DNA from: Akkermansiaceae bacterium
GTDB lineage: Bacteria > Verrucomicrobiota > Verrucomicrobiia > Verrucomicrobiales > Akkermansiaceae
Reading direction: 5' to 3'
Length of the DNA stretch: 41,382 nt
Assembly: GCA_903908495.1 (NCBI GenBank)
Contig: CAIVSK010000135.1
Location: forward strand, 1 to 41,382
The position numbers and the translations under genes are program-made. Shown piece after piece: positions 23,948-32,304 of this stretch (position 1 is its first letter; each line of letters starts with the position of its first letter). The notes beneath the pieces were generated by a model that made no database searches, had not been told where the DNA came from, and worked only from the letters and a program-made list of their open reading frames with translations.

Positions 23948-25378
23948 ATGAGTGCCTCAGTGGAAAAATCCGCCGCGAGCAATCCCCGATATTCCCTTCA
24001 CTTGACGCCCATGCCACCCACCCCTACACCGCCACCAGCCGATGACCGCGAGCGCCGCGCCTTGCGCCGCTCGTTGCTGCAAATGACGCCGCCGCCAGCG
24101 GGCGGGCCGCGCAATAGTGTCAATTTATCGCTCTCTGATCGGAAAACAGGCTTCCAGCCTGTGATGGAAGACAGCGCGTCCCGCCTGTCTGTGCTTGAGA
24201 CGACAGGCTGGAAGCCCGTCGTCCATGACAGGCAAGATGGCTGTCCTCCTGCTAAACGAACCGAATTGGGCGCTCCGCGTCCGTGCTGCCTGCCGCCAGA
24301 GCCTGCTGCGGGCGGATCCTGCTGTGGACCAAAGGCAGCGGCAGCGGGCGGATCGTGCTGTGGCGGCGGGGCGCGGCGGCGGCCGGACTGGTTGATGTGG
24401 GGGTCGACCGCGGCATTCTTGTTTGGGCTGGGCGGGTATTTTGTGGTGGGCGGGCCGGGGTGGCTGCACATTTTCGGGCATACGTGTTACGAATTACTGA
24501 TGCGGACGTGGTGGAGTCTGGGCTTGGGGATTGTGGCGGTGGCGGTGATTGGCCGGGTGCCCAGCGAGCTGGTGGCAGCCCTGCTCGGGCGCAGCGGCAG
24601 TTTCAACGGGTTGCTGCGGGCGGTGGGTGCCGGGGTGGCGCTGGATTTATGCAACCACGGCATCCTGATGGTTGGCATGAGCCTCTACAAACGAGGTGCG
24701 TCACTGGGGCAGACGGTGGCCTTTTTGATCGCCAGCCCGTGGAATTCGCTCTCGCTGACGCTTATTCTCGCATCGCTGATTGGTTGGGGGTGGATGGGGC
24801 TGTTCATCGCACTGTCGATGCTGGTGGCACTCATCACCGGCTGGATCACCGAACGACTGGTGGCCGCCGGCAAAATCCCGGCCAATCCCAATGCGGTGCA
24901 GTTGCCCGCCGGCTACCGCAAAGGTCCGGCATTGCGCGGGGTGTTGCGCTCGTTGAAACCCGGCGTGGAAAATTATTCCCGGCTGGCCAGGGAAGGCGTG
25001 GCGGGCTCACGCATGGTGCTGCGCTGGATTCTGTTTGGCTTTGTGGTCACGGGGTTGATGCGCGCCTTCGTGCCGGAAGCGTTGTTTCAGCAATCATTCG
25101 GTCCGACCCTCGGCGGCATGTTCCTGACCTTGGTGGCCACCACCCTGCTGGAGGTCTGTTCGGAAGGCTCCTCACCCATCGCGGCGGATTTGTTGACCCG
25201 GGCGCACGCTCCCGGCAATGCCTTTGTGTTCCTGATGGCCGGCGCTGCCACCGACTACACCGAACTGCTCAGCTTGCGGGCCACCACTCTATCGTGGAAA
25301 GCCAGCCTGGCCTTGCCGCTCATTTCCACGCCGCAGGTATTGCTCATCGGCTGGTTGATCAATCATTTCAGCCACTGA
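23948..25378 (+). CDS. ArsP-like permease with repeat-derived insert and Cys-Cys pairs
   Basis: The 476-residue protein carries a permease core (about 148-476) of the DUF318/ArsP_1 family, with about eight to ten membrane helices and conserved GVALDLCNHGILMVGMSLY, IASPWNSLSLTLILASLIG and LEVCSEGSSPIAADLL. Relatives export organoarsenicals or other toxic compounds; the substrate here is unknown. The soluble N-terminus is odd. Residues about 60-103 are encoded by copy 2 of the dispersed element (TGFQPV and TTGWKPVVHDRQDG), followed by three CC pairs at 113, 125 and 137 with a 12-residue period, within GGSCCG-type repeats that could bind metal. The start at 23948 is uncertain; ATG 24011 is an alternative. 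It lies 37 bases after pyrD. Confidence 0.8.
   Translation: MSASVEKSAASNPRYSLHLTPMPPTPTPPPADDRERRALRRSLLQMTPPPAGGPRNSVNLSLSDRKTGFQPVMEDSASRLSVLETTGWKPVVHDRQDGCPPAKRTELGAPRPCCLPPEPAAGGSCCGPKAAAAGGSCCGGGARRRPDWLMWGSTAAFLFGLGGYFVVGGPGWLHIFGHTCYELLMRTWWSLGLGIVAVAVIGRVPSELVAALLGRSGSFNGLLRAVGAGVALDLCNHGILMVGMSLYKRGASLGQTVAFLIASPWNSLSLTLILASLIGWGWMGLFIALSMLVALITGWITERLVAAGKIPANPNAVQLPAGYRKGPALRGVLRSLKPGVENYSRLAREGVAGSRMVLRWILFGFVVTGLMRAFVPEALFQQSFGPTLGGMFLTLVATTLLEVCSEGSSPIAADLLTRAHAPGNAFVFLMAGAATDYTELLSLRATTLSWKASLALPLISTPQVLLIGWLINHFSH
24126..24257 (+). repeat. Dispersed palindromic element, copy 2 (inside the permease gene)
   Basis: The most complete copy. ACAGGCTTCCAGCCTGT (24146-24162) is itself a 7-bp palindrome, and its GGCTTCCAGCCTGT part also pairs perfectly with ACAGGCTGGAAGCC (24203-24216), so two alternative folds exist. 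The right end CTGTCCTCCTG is shared with copy 3. It is read through in frame by the permease gene. Confidence 0.9.
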
Positions 25379-25440
25379 GATTTTGCGTTTCGGCCTTGCC
25401 TCCGGTGCATTTCACCGGAATCCTCGACTCGCGCCTCCTC

Positions 25441-27018
25441 ATGCCCGACTCTCCACCCCCATCCCGCTTTGCGGCGTTGCTCAAGAAGCTCACCTGCCTG
25501 CGCAGCGCGCCGCGCGAGTTGTGGATCATTTACGCCGCCTACGTCCTGGAGAACATCGCTTACAAATGCGGGGCCGGCAACGTGATCCGCTTGTGGCTGC
25601 ATTCCGACCTGGGTTTCTCCCACATGGAAGCCAGCGGGTGGATCGCCACCTGGTCGGCCATCATGACCCTGATCATTGTGCTGGTGGGGTCTCTGACCGA
25701 CGCCATGGGCATCCGCCGCACGTTCCTGCTGGGTTTCTTCGTCTGTCTGGTGGCCCGCTGCGTGATGTTCCTAACGATAAGCCGGTGGATCGTGCTGCCC
25801 TTCGGCCTCTATCTCCAGGCCGTCGGCATGGCGCTGATGGTGCCGGTCATGATTGCGGGGGTGAAGAAATTTTCCAATGCAGCGCAGCGCTCGATCGCGT
25901 TTTCCCTCTACTACGCACTCATGAATCTGGGCTATGCCATCGGCGATGGCATTTTCGACCGCGTCCGTGGCTCCGAAGCCCCCGGAGTCTGGGTGTTATC
26001 CTGCTGCGGCCGCACCTTCGGATCCATCGATTTTTCCCGCTTGCCATTCGGGCTTGGTGAAAATGGCCATTGGGTCATGCCGGTGCTCGGGATGGAGCTG
26101 ACGTCGTACCGCGCGCTGATATTTCTCGGCGCTGTGTTCACCGTGCCGGGCTTGCTGCTGGTTTGGTTCTTCCTCCGCGATGGCGTGGAGATGACCGAAG
26201 ACGGGGTGACCGTCACCCCCCGGCCGACAACCACCGACAGCGGATTGTCGTGGATAGCGACCCTGTGGGCCACTTGTGAGGAGACCGCAGCCAAGACCGT
26301 CTCGATCTTTGCCGGCTTGTGGCGCCAGCCCGCGTTTCACCGCTTTCTGGTTTTCATGACCCTGGTGGTCGGAGTGAGGATGATATTTTTCCAATTGACC
26401 TTCACCTTTCCCGCATACGGCATTCTCGAACTGGGGCCCGGTGCGCCCTTCGCCCACATCACTGGCATGCTTAACTCGGTGATGATACTCGTGTTAGTGC
26501 CGATTTGCGGGGTGCTCACCCAAAAAGTCTCGGCCTATCGGATGGTCATGGTGGGCAGCCTGATCTCCGCTTTATCGGTGTTTTTCATCGCGCTGCCACC
26601 GCATTGGTTTCAGCCCCTGGCTGATGGCTGGCTTGGCAAGGTGATCGTTCACGACTGGCTCGGGGTGGCCGGCCGGGTCAATCCCGTCTATATATCAACC
26701 TTCATTTTCATCGTTTTTCTTTCCATCGGCGAGGCGCTGTGGTCGCCGCGTTTGTATGAATATTCCGCCGCGATCGCGCCGCACGGCCAGGAGGCGTCGT
26801 ACATGGCGTTGTCGATGTTGCCGTATTTCGGCGGAAAACTGGCTGCCGGTGCCCTCTCGGGCTGGCTGTTGAAGGAATTCTGCCCGGAGACGGGTCCGCG
26901 ACATGCCGAAATCATGTGGCTGGTGGTCGGTTGCATGGCGCTGATCACCCCGGTGGGGGCCTATGTGTTTCGCAAACACATCCAAGTGCACGAGGACGGA
27001 CGCGCGGAGGATGCCTGA
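25441..27018 (+). CDS. MFS transporter
   Basis: The ATG at 25441 gives 525 residues with about 12 predicted membrane helices. The segment between the first helices, VGSLTDAMGIRRTFLLG, has the major-facilitator loop pattern (G-x-L-x-D-x-x-G-R-R), and SIAFSLYYALMNLGYAIGD is similar to helices of oligopeptide/peptide-type MFS proteins. A long loop at about 200-270, with FGLGENGHWVMPVLGMEL and charged residues, is unusual. The C-terminal half repeats the bundle and ends KHIQVHEDGRAEDA. The same frame is open upstream through the permease gene, antisense-like and without similarity. The substrate cannot be deduced; the gene follows the permease by 62 bases and may share its transcript. Confidence 0.85.
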   Translation: MPDSPPPSRFAALLKKLTCLRSAPRELWIIYAAYVLENIAYKCGAGNVIRLWLHSDLGFSHMEASGWIATWSAIMTLIIVLVGSLTDAMGIRRTFLLGFFVCLVARCVMFLTISRWIVLPFGLYLQAVGMALMVPVMIAGVKKFSNAAQRSIAFSLYYALMNLGYAIGDGIFDRVRGSEAPGVWVLSCCGRTFGSIDFSRLPFGLGENGHWVMPVLGMELTSYRALIFLGAVFTVPGLLLVWFFLRDGVEMTEDGVTVTPRPTTTDSGLSWIATLWATCEETAAKTVSIFAGLWRQPAFHRFLVFMTLVVGVRMIFFQLTFTFPAYGILELGPGAPFAHITGMLNSVMILVLVPICGVLTQKVSAYRMVMVGSLISALSVFFIALPPHWFQPLADGWLGKVIVHDWLGVAGRVNPVYISTFIFIVFLSIGEALWSPRLYEYSAAIAPHGQEASYMALSMLPYFGGKLAAGALSGWLLKEFCPETGPRHAEIMWLVVGCMALITPVGAYVFRKHIQVHEDGRAEDA

Positions 27019-27482
27019 GCGGCCATGCCATCGGACGCACTTGCCAACCGGTCCGGATTCCATCACCCGGCTTGGGTGTTACGGGTTGCATGCCATCAAA
27101 TAGATGCTCGAGCGGCTGATGGCTCACGCCGTCCTGAAGCTGCTGCGGTAAGCCCTCAGATTACACGGTGCTTGAAAACGACCTTGATCGGCGGCGGCGG
27201 TGTGGCAGAAGTGTGACGGATGCCGGGATTCCACACAAGCAGCCGTTGCTCGAGTGACGCACCATTGCCCATGAAATCAACGATTGACACAGGAACCCGC
27301 ATGGATGGAGCGGTTTTCCAATCGGTCGGGCTGAGTCGATCTGACGGCGGCTTGGCGGGTGACCGATTCACCCAAGCACAGGCAGCCCCCTTCAATCCAA
27401 TGGCTAACTCAACCGTATCGGGCGGCGCGCCCTCGCCACTCAAAATTCCGCCGAGTTCCTAACTGGTTTGGATCAAGGCGCA

Positions 27483-27521
27483 GATTATGCTCATGGATTA
27501 TGCTCATGGATTGTGCTTGTG
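27483..27521 (+). repeat. 13-base tandem repeat (three units)
   Basis: GATTATGCTCATG occurs twice head to tail (27483-27495, 27496-27508), followed by a degenerate third unit GATTGTGCTTGTG. It lies 96-134 bases before the HyfB-like start. Confidence 0.6.
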
Positions 27522-27548
27522 AGTGGGGTGGTGCTCCGCTAGGGCTTG

Positions 27549-27562
27549 GTGGTCCCGACCAC
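27549..27562 (+). promoter_or_regulatory. Perfect palindrome upstream of hyfB-like gene
   Basis: GTGGTC-CC-GACCAC is a 6-bp dyad with a 2-base spacer, 55 bases before the start. A repressor operator is possible, but only the symmetry supports it. Confidence 0.3.
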
Positions 27563-27616
27563 GGGAACCGGATTGGTTTTTGCGGTGGCAGGGCGTCGGG
27601 TGTTAGCGTAACGCGT

Positions 27617-29572
27617 ATGCAAACGGGTCTGCTATTGTTGGTCGCCGCAGTGGCGATGCTCACCGCCATCGGCACCGGATGGCGACGGCCGCGGGTATGG
27701 CTGATTGCGAATCTAGCAGGAGCTGGGGCGGTGCTGGTGGCCGCGGTGGCGGTGCTGGCCGGCGGCGCGGATTGGGTCTGGCGCAGCGGCTTTGCGGTGG
27801 GGGGGGAGCGCTTGTTGTTCCGGCTCGACGCCATCAGCGCGTTGTTCCTGGCGCTGCTGTGCGTGGTCGGCGGGGCTGCCACGGTGTACGCTGTCGAGTA
27901 TTGGACGGAGGCGGCGCATCCACGCTCGGCGCGCAGCGGGCGGGTCTGGTGGAGTGTGATGCTGCTCGCGCTCGGCTGGGTTCTGCTCTCCTCTAACGGA
28001 TTGCATTTCCTCATCGGCTGGGAGATTTTCACCGTGGCGGCGTATTTTCTCGTCACCCTCAACCGGCAATCCCGGGAGGTGCGGGCGGCGGGCTGGTTGT
28101 ATCTAGCGGCCTCGCACGCGGCGGTGCTGGCGCTGTTTGCGTTTTTCTCGCTGTTGGCGCTGCGGACCGGCAGCTGGGACCTCGGCCCGCTGCGCGAGCG
28201 GACGGATCTGGCGTCGCTGTTTTGGCTGGCGCTGTGCGGTTTCGGGCTTAAGGCGGGGATGTTTCCGTTGCACATCTGGTTGCCATCGGCGCACGCCAAC
28301 GCGCCGAGTCATGTCTCGGCCATGTTGTCAGGGGTGACCCTCAAGATTGGCATCTACGGGTTGGTTCGCTTCAGCGGTTGGCTGCCGGTGCCACCCGCAG
28401 CGGGTCCGGTGGTGGCGATGCTGGGGGTGGTGAGCGCCGTGTTAGGTGTGGCTTTCGCCCTCGGCCAACACGACCTCAAGCGCTTGCTGGCCTACCACAG
28501 CGTTGAAAACATCGGCATCATTCTGATAGGCTTGGGTTTCGCGCTGGTGGCGGCAGGGCAGGGGAGCCCTGCCTGGGGGCGGCTGGCGCTGGCGGGCGGC
28601 TTGTTGCATGTGTGGAACCACGGTCTGTTCAAGGCGCTGTTGTTTTTCGGGGCGGGCTCGGTGCTGCACACCACCGGCACCCGCGAAATGAGCCGGCTCG
28701 GCGGGCTGTGGCGGGCCATGCCATGGACTGCGGGCTGGTTCGCGCTGGGAGCCGTGGCCATTTCCGGGCTGCCGCCGCTCAACGGGTTTGTGAGTGAATG
28801 GCTGGTGTATCTCGGGCTGTTCGATGCCACGCTGGCGCGGGGGCCGTTGGCATGGGCTGCGATGCCCGCGGCGATTCTGCTAGGTGTGACCGGGGCGCTG
28901 GCTCTGGCGTGTTTCGTCAAAGTGTGCGGTGTGGTGTTCTTGGGGGCGGCCCGATCTGGCGAGGCGGCCGGTGCCCATGAATGTGGTCCTTCGATGCGTG
29001 GTGCGATGGCGGTGCTGGGTGGTCTGTGCGTGGCGATCGGGCTGGCACCGCTGGTGTTGTGGCCTGCCATCGCGCGAGCGGCGGGGGCCTGGAACCCTGC
29101 GTGGGCCGGCACCGACTCTCCGGCCCCGCTTCTCCAGTTAGGTTGGCTGCATGTGGGGCTGGCGGCGATGGCGGCGGTGGCGGGTGGCTGGCTGTGGCGG
29201 CGGGTGTGCAAGCACGGGTTGACGCGAGGGCCAACCTGGGATTGCGGCTACGCGGCACCTACGGCCCGGATGCAGTACACGGCGGGCTCGTTCGCCGGTA
29301 TTATCACCGAGTGGTTCGCGGTCATTGTGCGGCCCGAGCGCCACGAGCAGCGGCCGGAGGGGGATTTTCCGGCTGCCGCCAGCCTGACCGACCACACGCC
29401 CGAAACGGTGTTGGAGCGGGTGCTCGAGCCGGCGGCGCGGGGCGTGCTGCGGGTGTCGTGGCTGGTCCGGCGGCTGCAGCACGGGCGGGTACAGGCATAT
29501 GTGTTGTATCTTCTCATCGGTCTGGTGGTGCTGGCCGCGTGGGCGTGTGCGGCAGGGGTGCCTTTGGACTGA
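27617..29572 (+). CDS. HyfB/HycC-like proton-translocating membrane subunit
   Basis: From the ATG at 27617 it has 651 residues and about 14-16 membrane helices, an antiporter-like subunit of the complex I/group-4 hydrogenase family. Conserved proton-path residues are visible: E136 in GWEIF, K212 in GFGLKAGMFPLHIWLPSAH and K243 in LKIGIYG. The C-terminal TWDCGYAAPTARMQYTAGSF is specific to the HyfB/HycC/formate hydrogenlyase type rather than NuoL. Such subunits normally work with HyfC-, HyfE-, HyfF-, HyfG- and HyfI-type partners encoded downstream. None of them is present here; the next gene is a response regulator 210 bases away. The frame is open upstream to 27359, without family similarity. 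Confidence 0.9.
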   Translation: MQTGLLLLVAAVAMLTAIGTGWRRPRVWLIANLAGAGAVLVAAVAVLAGGADWVWRSGFAVGGERLLFRLDAISALFLALLCVVGGAATVYAVEYWTEAAHPRSARSGRVWWSVMLLALGWVLLSSNGLHFLIGWEIFTVAAYFLVTLNRQSREVRAAGWLYLAASHAAVLALFAFFSLLALRTGSWDLGPLRERTDLASLFWLALCGFGLKAGMFPLHIWLPSAHANAPSHVSAMLSGVTLKIGIYGLVRFSGWLPVPPAAGPVVAMLGVVSAVLGVAFALGQHDLKRLLAYHSVENIGIILIGLGFALVAAGQGSPAWGRLALAGGLLHVWNHGLFKALLFFGAGSVLHTTGTREMSRLGGLWRAMPWTAGWFALGAVAISGLPPLNGFVSEWLVYLGLFDATLARGPLAWAAMPAAILLGVTGALALACFVKVCGVVFLGAARSGEAAGAHECGPSMRGAMAVLGGLCVAIGLAPLVLWPAIARAAGAWNPAWAGTDSPAPLLQLGWLHVGLAAMAAVAGGWLWRRVCKHGLTRGPTWDCGYAAPTARMQYTAGSFAGIITEWFAVIVRPERHEQRPEGDFPAAASLTDHTPETVLERVLEPAARGVLRVSWLVRRLQHGRVQAYVLYLLIGLVVLAAWACAAGVPLD

Positions 29573-29782
29573 AAACCCGGATCCTGTCCCGGATGGCCGC
29601 CTCGTGGACAAGGGTGGGATTTGACAAGATTTAAAAAATGGGCGACGTTGGACGGGTGCTGGTGGGCATCAGAAAGAGTCGATGACAGGATGATTAAACC
29701 GTGATTGCGACCCATTACGGGCACTGCGTGGCAGCGGTCTCCAATTGCGGCCTTGGAGTGGAACCTCAAACCTACGGCTGAG

Positions 29783-30160
29783 ATGAAAAAGAAGAAGCTT
29801 CTGATTGTTGATGATGAGGTGATGTTCACAAACGCCATCAAATTGGCTTTTGGGAGGAAAGAAGACTATGAGGTATGTGTCGAGAATGATCCGCGCATGG
29901 CTGTAGCCACGGCCCGGAAGTTCGGTCCCGACGTCATCATTTTGGATGTGATCATGCCGGAGATGGATGGTGGGGAAGTCCATAGTCAAATCATGGCGGA
30001 TCCAAGCCTGAGGCATATCCCAATCATCTTCCTGACGGCGATTGTTCGGCAGAGGGAAGTTGACGAGCACAACGGGGTTATCGGAGGATCCCTCTTCATC
30101 GCCAAGCCCGTGGATGCTGACGGACTGAGCAACGCAATTGAAAAATACCTGCACTTCTGA
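29783..30160 (+). CDS. Single-domain response regulator (CheY-like)
   Basis: A 125-residue receiver domain starting at ATG 29783 (MKKKKLLIVDDE). All conserved positions are present: acidic pair D10-D11, phosphoacceptor D55 in IILDVIMPEMDG, T85 in FLTA, and K108 in FIAKP. There is no output domain, so it must act through protein contact, for example on the adjacent kinase or another partner. It ends 16 bases before the histidine kinase start, a clear two-component pair. The frame is open upstream to 29705, but the receiver fold begins at 29783. Confidence 0.92.
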   Translation: MKKKKLLIVDDEVMFTNAIKLAFGRKEDYEVCVENDPRMAVATARKFGPDVIILDVIMPEMDGGEVHSQIMADPSLRHIPIIFLTAIVRQREVDEHNGVIGGSLFIAKPVDADGLSNAIEKYLHF

Positions 30161-30176
30161 GTTTCGGGGCAAAGTC

Positions 30177-32156
30177 ATGAACAGTCAACCCATGGCCGGA
30201 AACCATGACAGCTGCGTCGATCTCCAGCATCCGCAAATGCGGGCCGTCAGCGCGTCAATCCGGCTGGCAGCGCTCACGGAATCCTCGGACGACGCCATCT
30301 TCAGTCGGGATCTCAGCGGTGTCATCACCAGTTGGAACAAGGGCGCTGAAAAAATCTTCGGCTATTCCTCCAGTGAGATGCTAGGCACTTCGATCACGCG
30401 TTTGATTCCACCGGAGCGACTGCCTGAGGAGGAGCAGATTCTGGACAAGATCAAGCTTGATCAAAGCATCGTGCTTTTCGAGACGTTGCGCCTGGCCAAG
30501 GATGGCCGCATCGTTGATGTGTCAATCACGGCGTCTGCGGTCAAGGATTCAACTGGCAAGATCATCGGAATGTCGAAAGTCGAGCGTGACGTCACCGAAC
30601 GAAAAAAGGTGGAATCCTATCTGCGCTTGCAAAGCAGTGCACTGCAAGCTGCGGCCAACGCCATCGTCATCACCGATAGCAAAGGAGTAATCGAGTGGGC
30701 CAACGCAGCGTTCGCCAACATTTCCGGATACAGCATTGCGGAATCGGTCGGTATGAATCCACGATTCCTGAAGTCGGGCAAACACAGTGGGGATTTCTAC
30801 CGGAACCTCTGGGAAACCATTACATCCCGAAGAGTCTGGCATGGGGAAATCATCAACCGGCGCAAGGATGGCAGCCTTTATGACGAGGAGATGACCATCA
30901 CGCCGATAGAGGATCCCGAAGGAGAAATCGTTCACTTCATTGCCATCAAGCAGGACATTACCGAGCGCAAGCGGGCGGAACAGGCACTGCATGAATCCCA
31001 CCAGTTCATCGAAGCAATCCTCGAGGTGATGCCCGTGAGGGTGTTCTGGAAGGACATGAATCTGGATTTTCTGGGCTGCAACGCGTTGTTCGCTCGCGAT
31101 GCGGGATTTACCGATCCGAAGGATCTCATCGGGAAGGATGATTTCCAGATGGTGTGGCATGATCAGGCGGAAATGTATCGCCGCGATGACCGGCAGGTGA
31201 TCCAGAGCGGCTGCTCCAAGCTGCTCATCGAAGAGGAACAGACGAGCCCCGAGGGGAATATCCTCACCATGCTTTCAAGCAAGGTGCCATTGCGCGATTC
31301 CAAGGGTGAGATCTACGGCGTGTTGGGAACGTATATGGACATCACCGAGCGCAAGCGCGTCGATGAGATCCTCAAGTCGCTCTATCTGCAACTCATCCAA
31401 GCGGACAAGATGGACATTATCGGACGGATGGCCGCCGGGGTGGCGCACGAGGTGAAAAACCCGCTGCAAATCCTCCTGATGTATCTTGATTACCTCTCGC
31501 GGCGGATGGAGGTGGCGCATGACGCCGAACTCGACGCGGTGATCAAGGACATGCGCCTGGCCACCAAACGGGCGGATCTGATCATTTGCGAGTTGCTCGA
31601 CTTTGCCCGCTCCGACGCGCTGGAGTTGCAACCGCGGGACATCAACGCGTTGATTGAAAAGGCGTTGACGCTCGTCCGGCACAATCTCGTCTCCAGCCGC
31701 ATCAAGCTGGAAACGGAGTTGGCGCCGGGGCTGCCGCTGTTGGCACTCGACAGCGTGAAGATCGAGCAGGTGTTCGTCAATCTTTTCACAAATGCGACTG
31801 ATGCCATGCCGGCGGGAGGCACGCTGACGGTGAAGACATCCCTGAAAACGCTGACGGAGACTTACCGCGATCCCGGGTCGCGCGAGGCGGCCCACTTTTA
31901 CGCCGGGGACGACGTGGTTCTGGTTGAGGTGCTGGATACCGGCAGCGGCATCGTGCCGGAGGTTCTCCACAAGATTTTCGACCCCTTCTTCACCACGAAG
32001 GCGACGGGCAAGGGGACCGGGCTGGGATTGTCCATCGTGAAGAGAATCCTCGATCTTCACGACGGAAATATTGAAATCAGCAATCGGCAGGAGGGAGGCA
32101 CGCATTGCCAGCTCATGTTGAAACCCCGCGGCGCGAATCAGTCCGCAGCACGCTGA
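30177..32156 (+). CDS. PAS-domain sensor histidine kinase (soluble)
   Basis: A 659-residue kinase with three successive PAS regions (about 25-140, 150-270 and 275-395), each closed by a PAC-like DVTERKK, DITERKR or DITERKR. They are followed by a HisKA domain with H424 in MAAGVAHEVKNPLQIL and a HATPase domain with VFVNLFTNATDAM (N box), LDTGSGI (G1), FDPFFTTK (F) and GKGTGLGLSIVKR (G2). No membrane segment is visible, so it senses a cytoplasmic signal; no haem or flavin ligand motif was recognised in the PAS domains. The first PAS resembles the FixL-like SSDDAIFSRDLSGVITSWN type. It probably phosphorylates the preceding response regulator. It lies upstream of the GH13 gene, whose control by this pair is only possible, not shown. 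Confidence 0.93.
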   Translation: MNSQPMAGNHDSCVDLQHPQMRAVSASIRLAALTESSDDAIFSRDLSGVITSWNKGAEKIFGYSSSEMLGTSITRLIPPERLPEEEQILDKIKLDQSIVLFETLRLAKDGRIVDVSITASAVKDSTGKIIGMSKVERDVTERKKVESYLRLQSSALQAAANAIVITDSKGVIEWANAAFANISGYSIAESVGMNPRFLKSGKHSGDFYRNLWETITSRRVWHGEIINRRKDGSLYDEEMTITPIEDPEGEIVHFIAIKQDITERKRAEQALHESHQFIEAILEVMPVRVFWKDMNLDFLGCNALFARDAGFTDPKDLIGKDDFQMVWHDQAEMYRRDDRQVIQSGCSKLLIEEEQTSPEGNILTMLSSKVPLRDSKGEIYGVLGTYMDITERKRVDEILKSLYLQLIQADKMDIIGRMAAGVAHEVKNPLQILLMYLDYLSRRMEVAHDAELDAVIKDMRLATKRADLIICELLDFARSDALELQPRDINALIEKALTLVRHNLVSSRIKLETELAPGLPLLALDSVKIEQVFVNLFTNATDAMPAGGTLTVKTSLKTLTETYRDPGSREAAHFYAGDDVVLVEVLDTGSGIVPEVLHKIFDPFFTTKATGKGTGLGLSIVKRILDLHDGNIEISNRQEGGTHCQLMLKPRGANQSAAR

Positions 32157-32304
32157 TTTCCGCCCTTGAACCCCACTGGATTGGCACCCAGTCACCTCCG
32201 GATCCGTGGTTGGAGCTGGGAGGGAGCGATTCACCCGCAAAAACCGTTGAAATGGTGCTGTCTTTGGTGTTTGTTCCCCCCGCCTGGATTCGGGCAAGCC
32301 AACC

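Larger units (their letters stand above)
27019..27616. other. 598-base region with repeats but no convincing gene
   Basis: The region between the MFS gene and the HyfB-like gene holds short open frames on both strands (27156-27443 minus, 27220-27462 plus) with no recognisable domain, start signal or codon pattern; I do not support either. It contains a triple 13-base tandem repeat (27483-27521) and a GTGGTC-CC-GACCAC palindrome (27549-27562), possible control sites for the next gene. Confidence 0.5.

Noticed and set aside
24283-25440. Open frame upstream of the MFS start overlapping the permease gene
   Set aside because: It shows no family similarity and lies in another frame of the supported permease; the MFS protein is complete from 25441.
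27156-27443. 95-codon minus-strand open frame as a real gene
   Set aside because: No recognisable domain, no good start context, and a plus-strand frame of similar quality covers the same bases.
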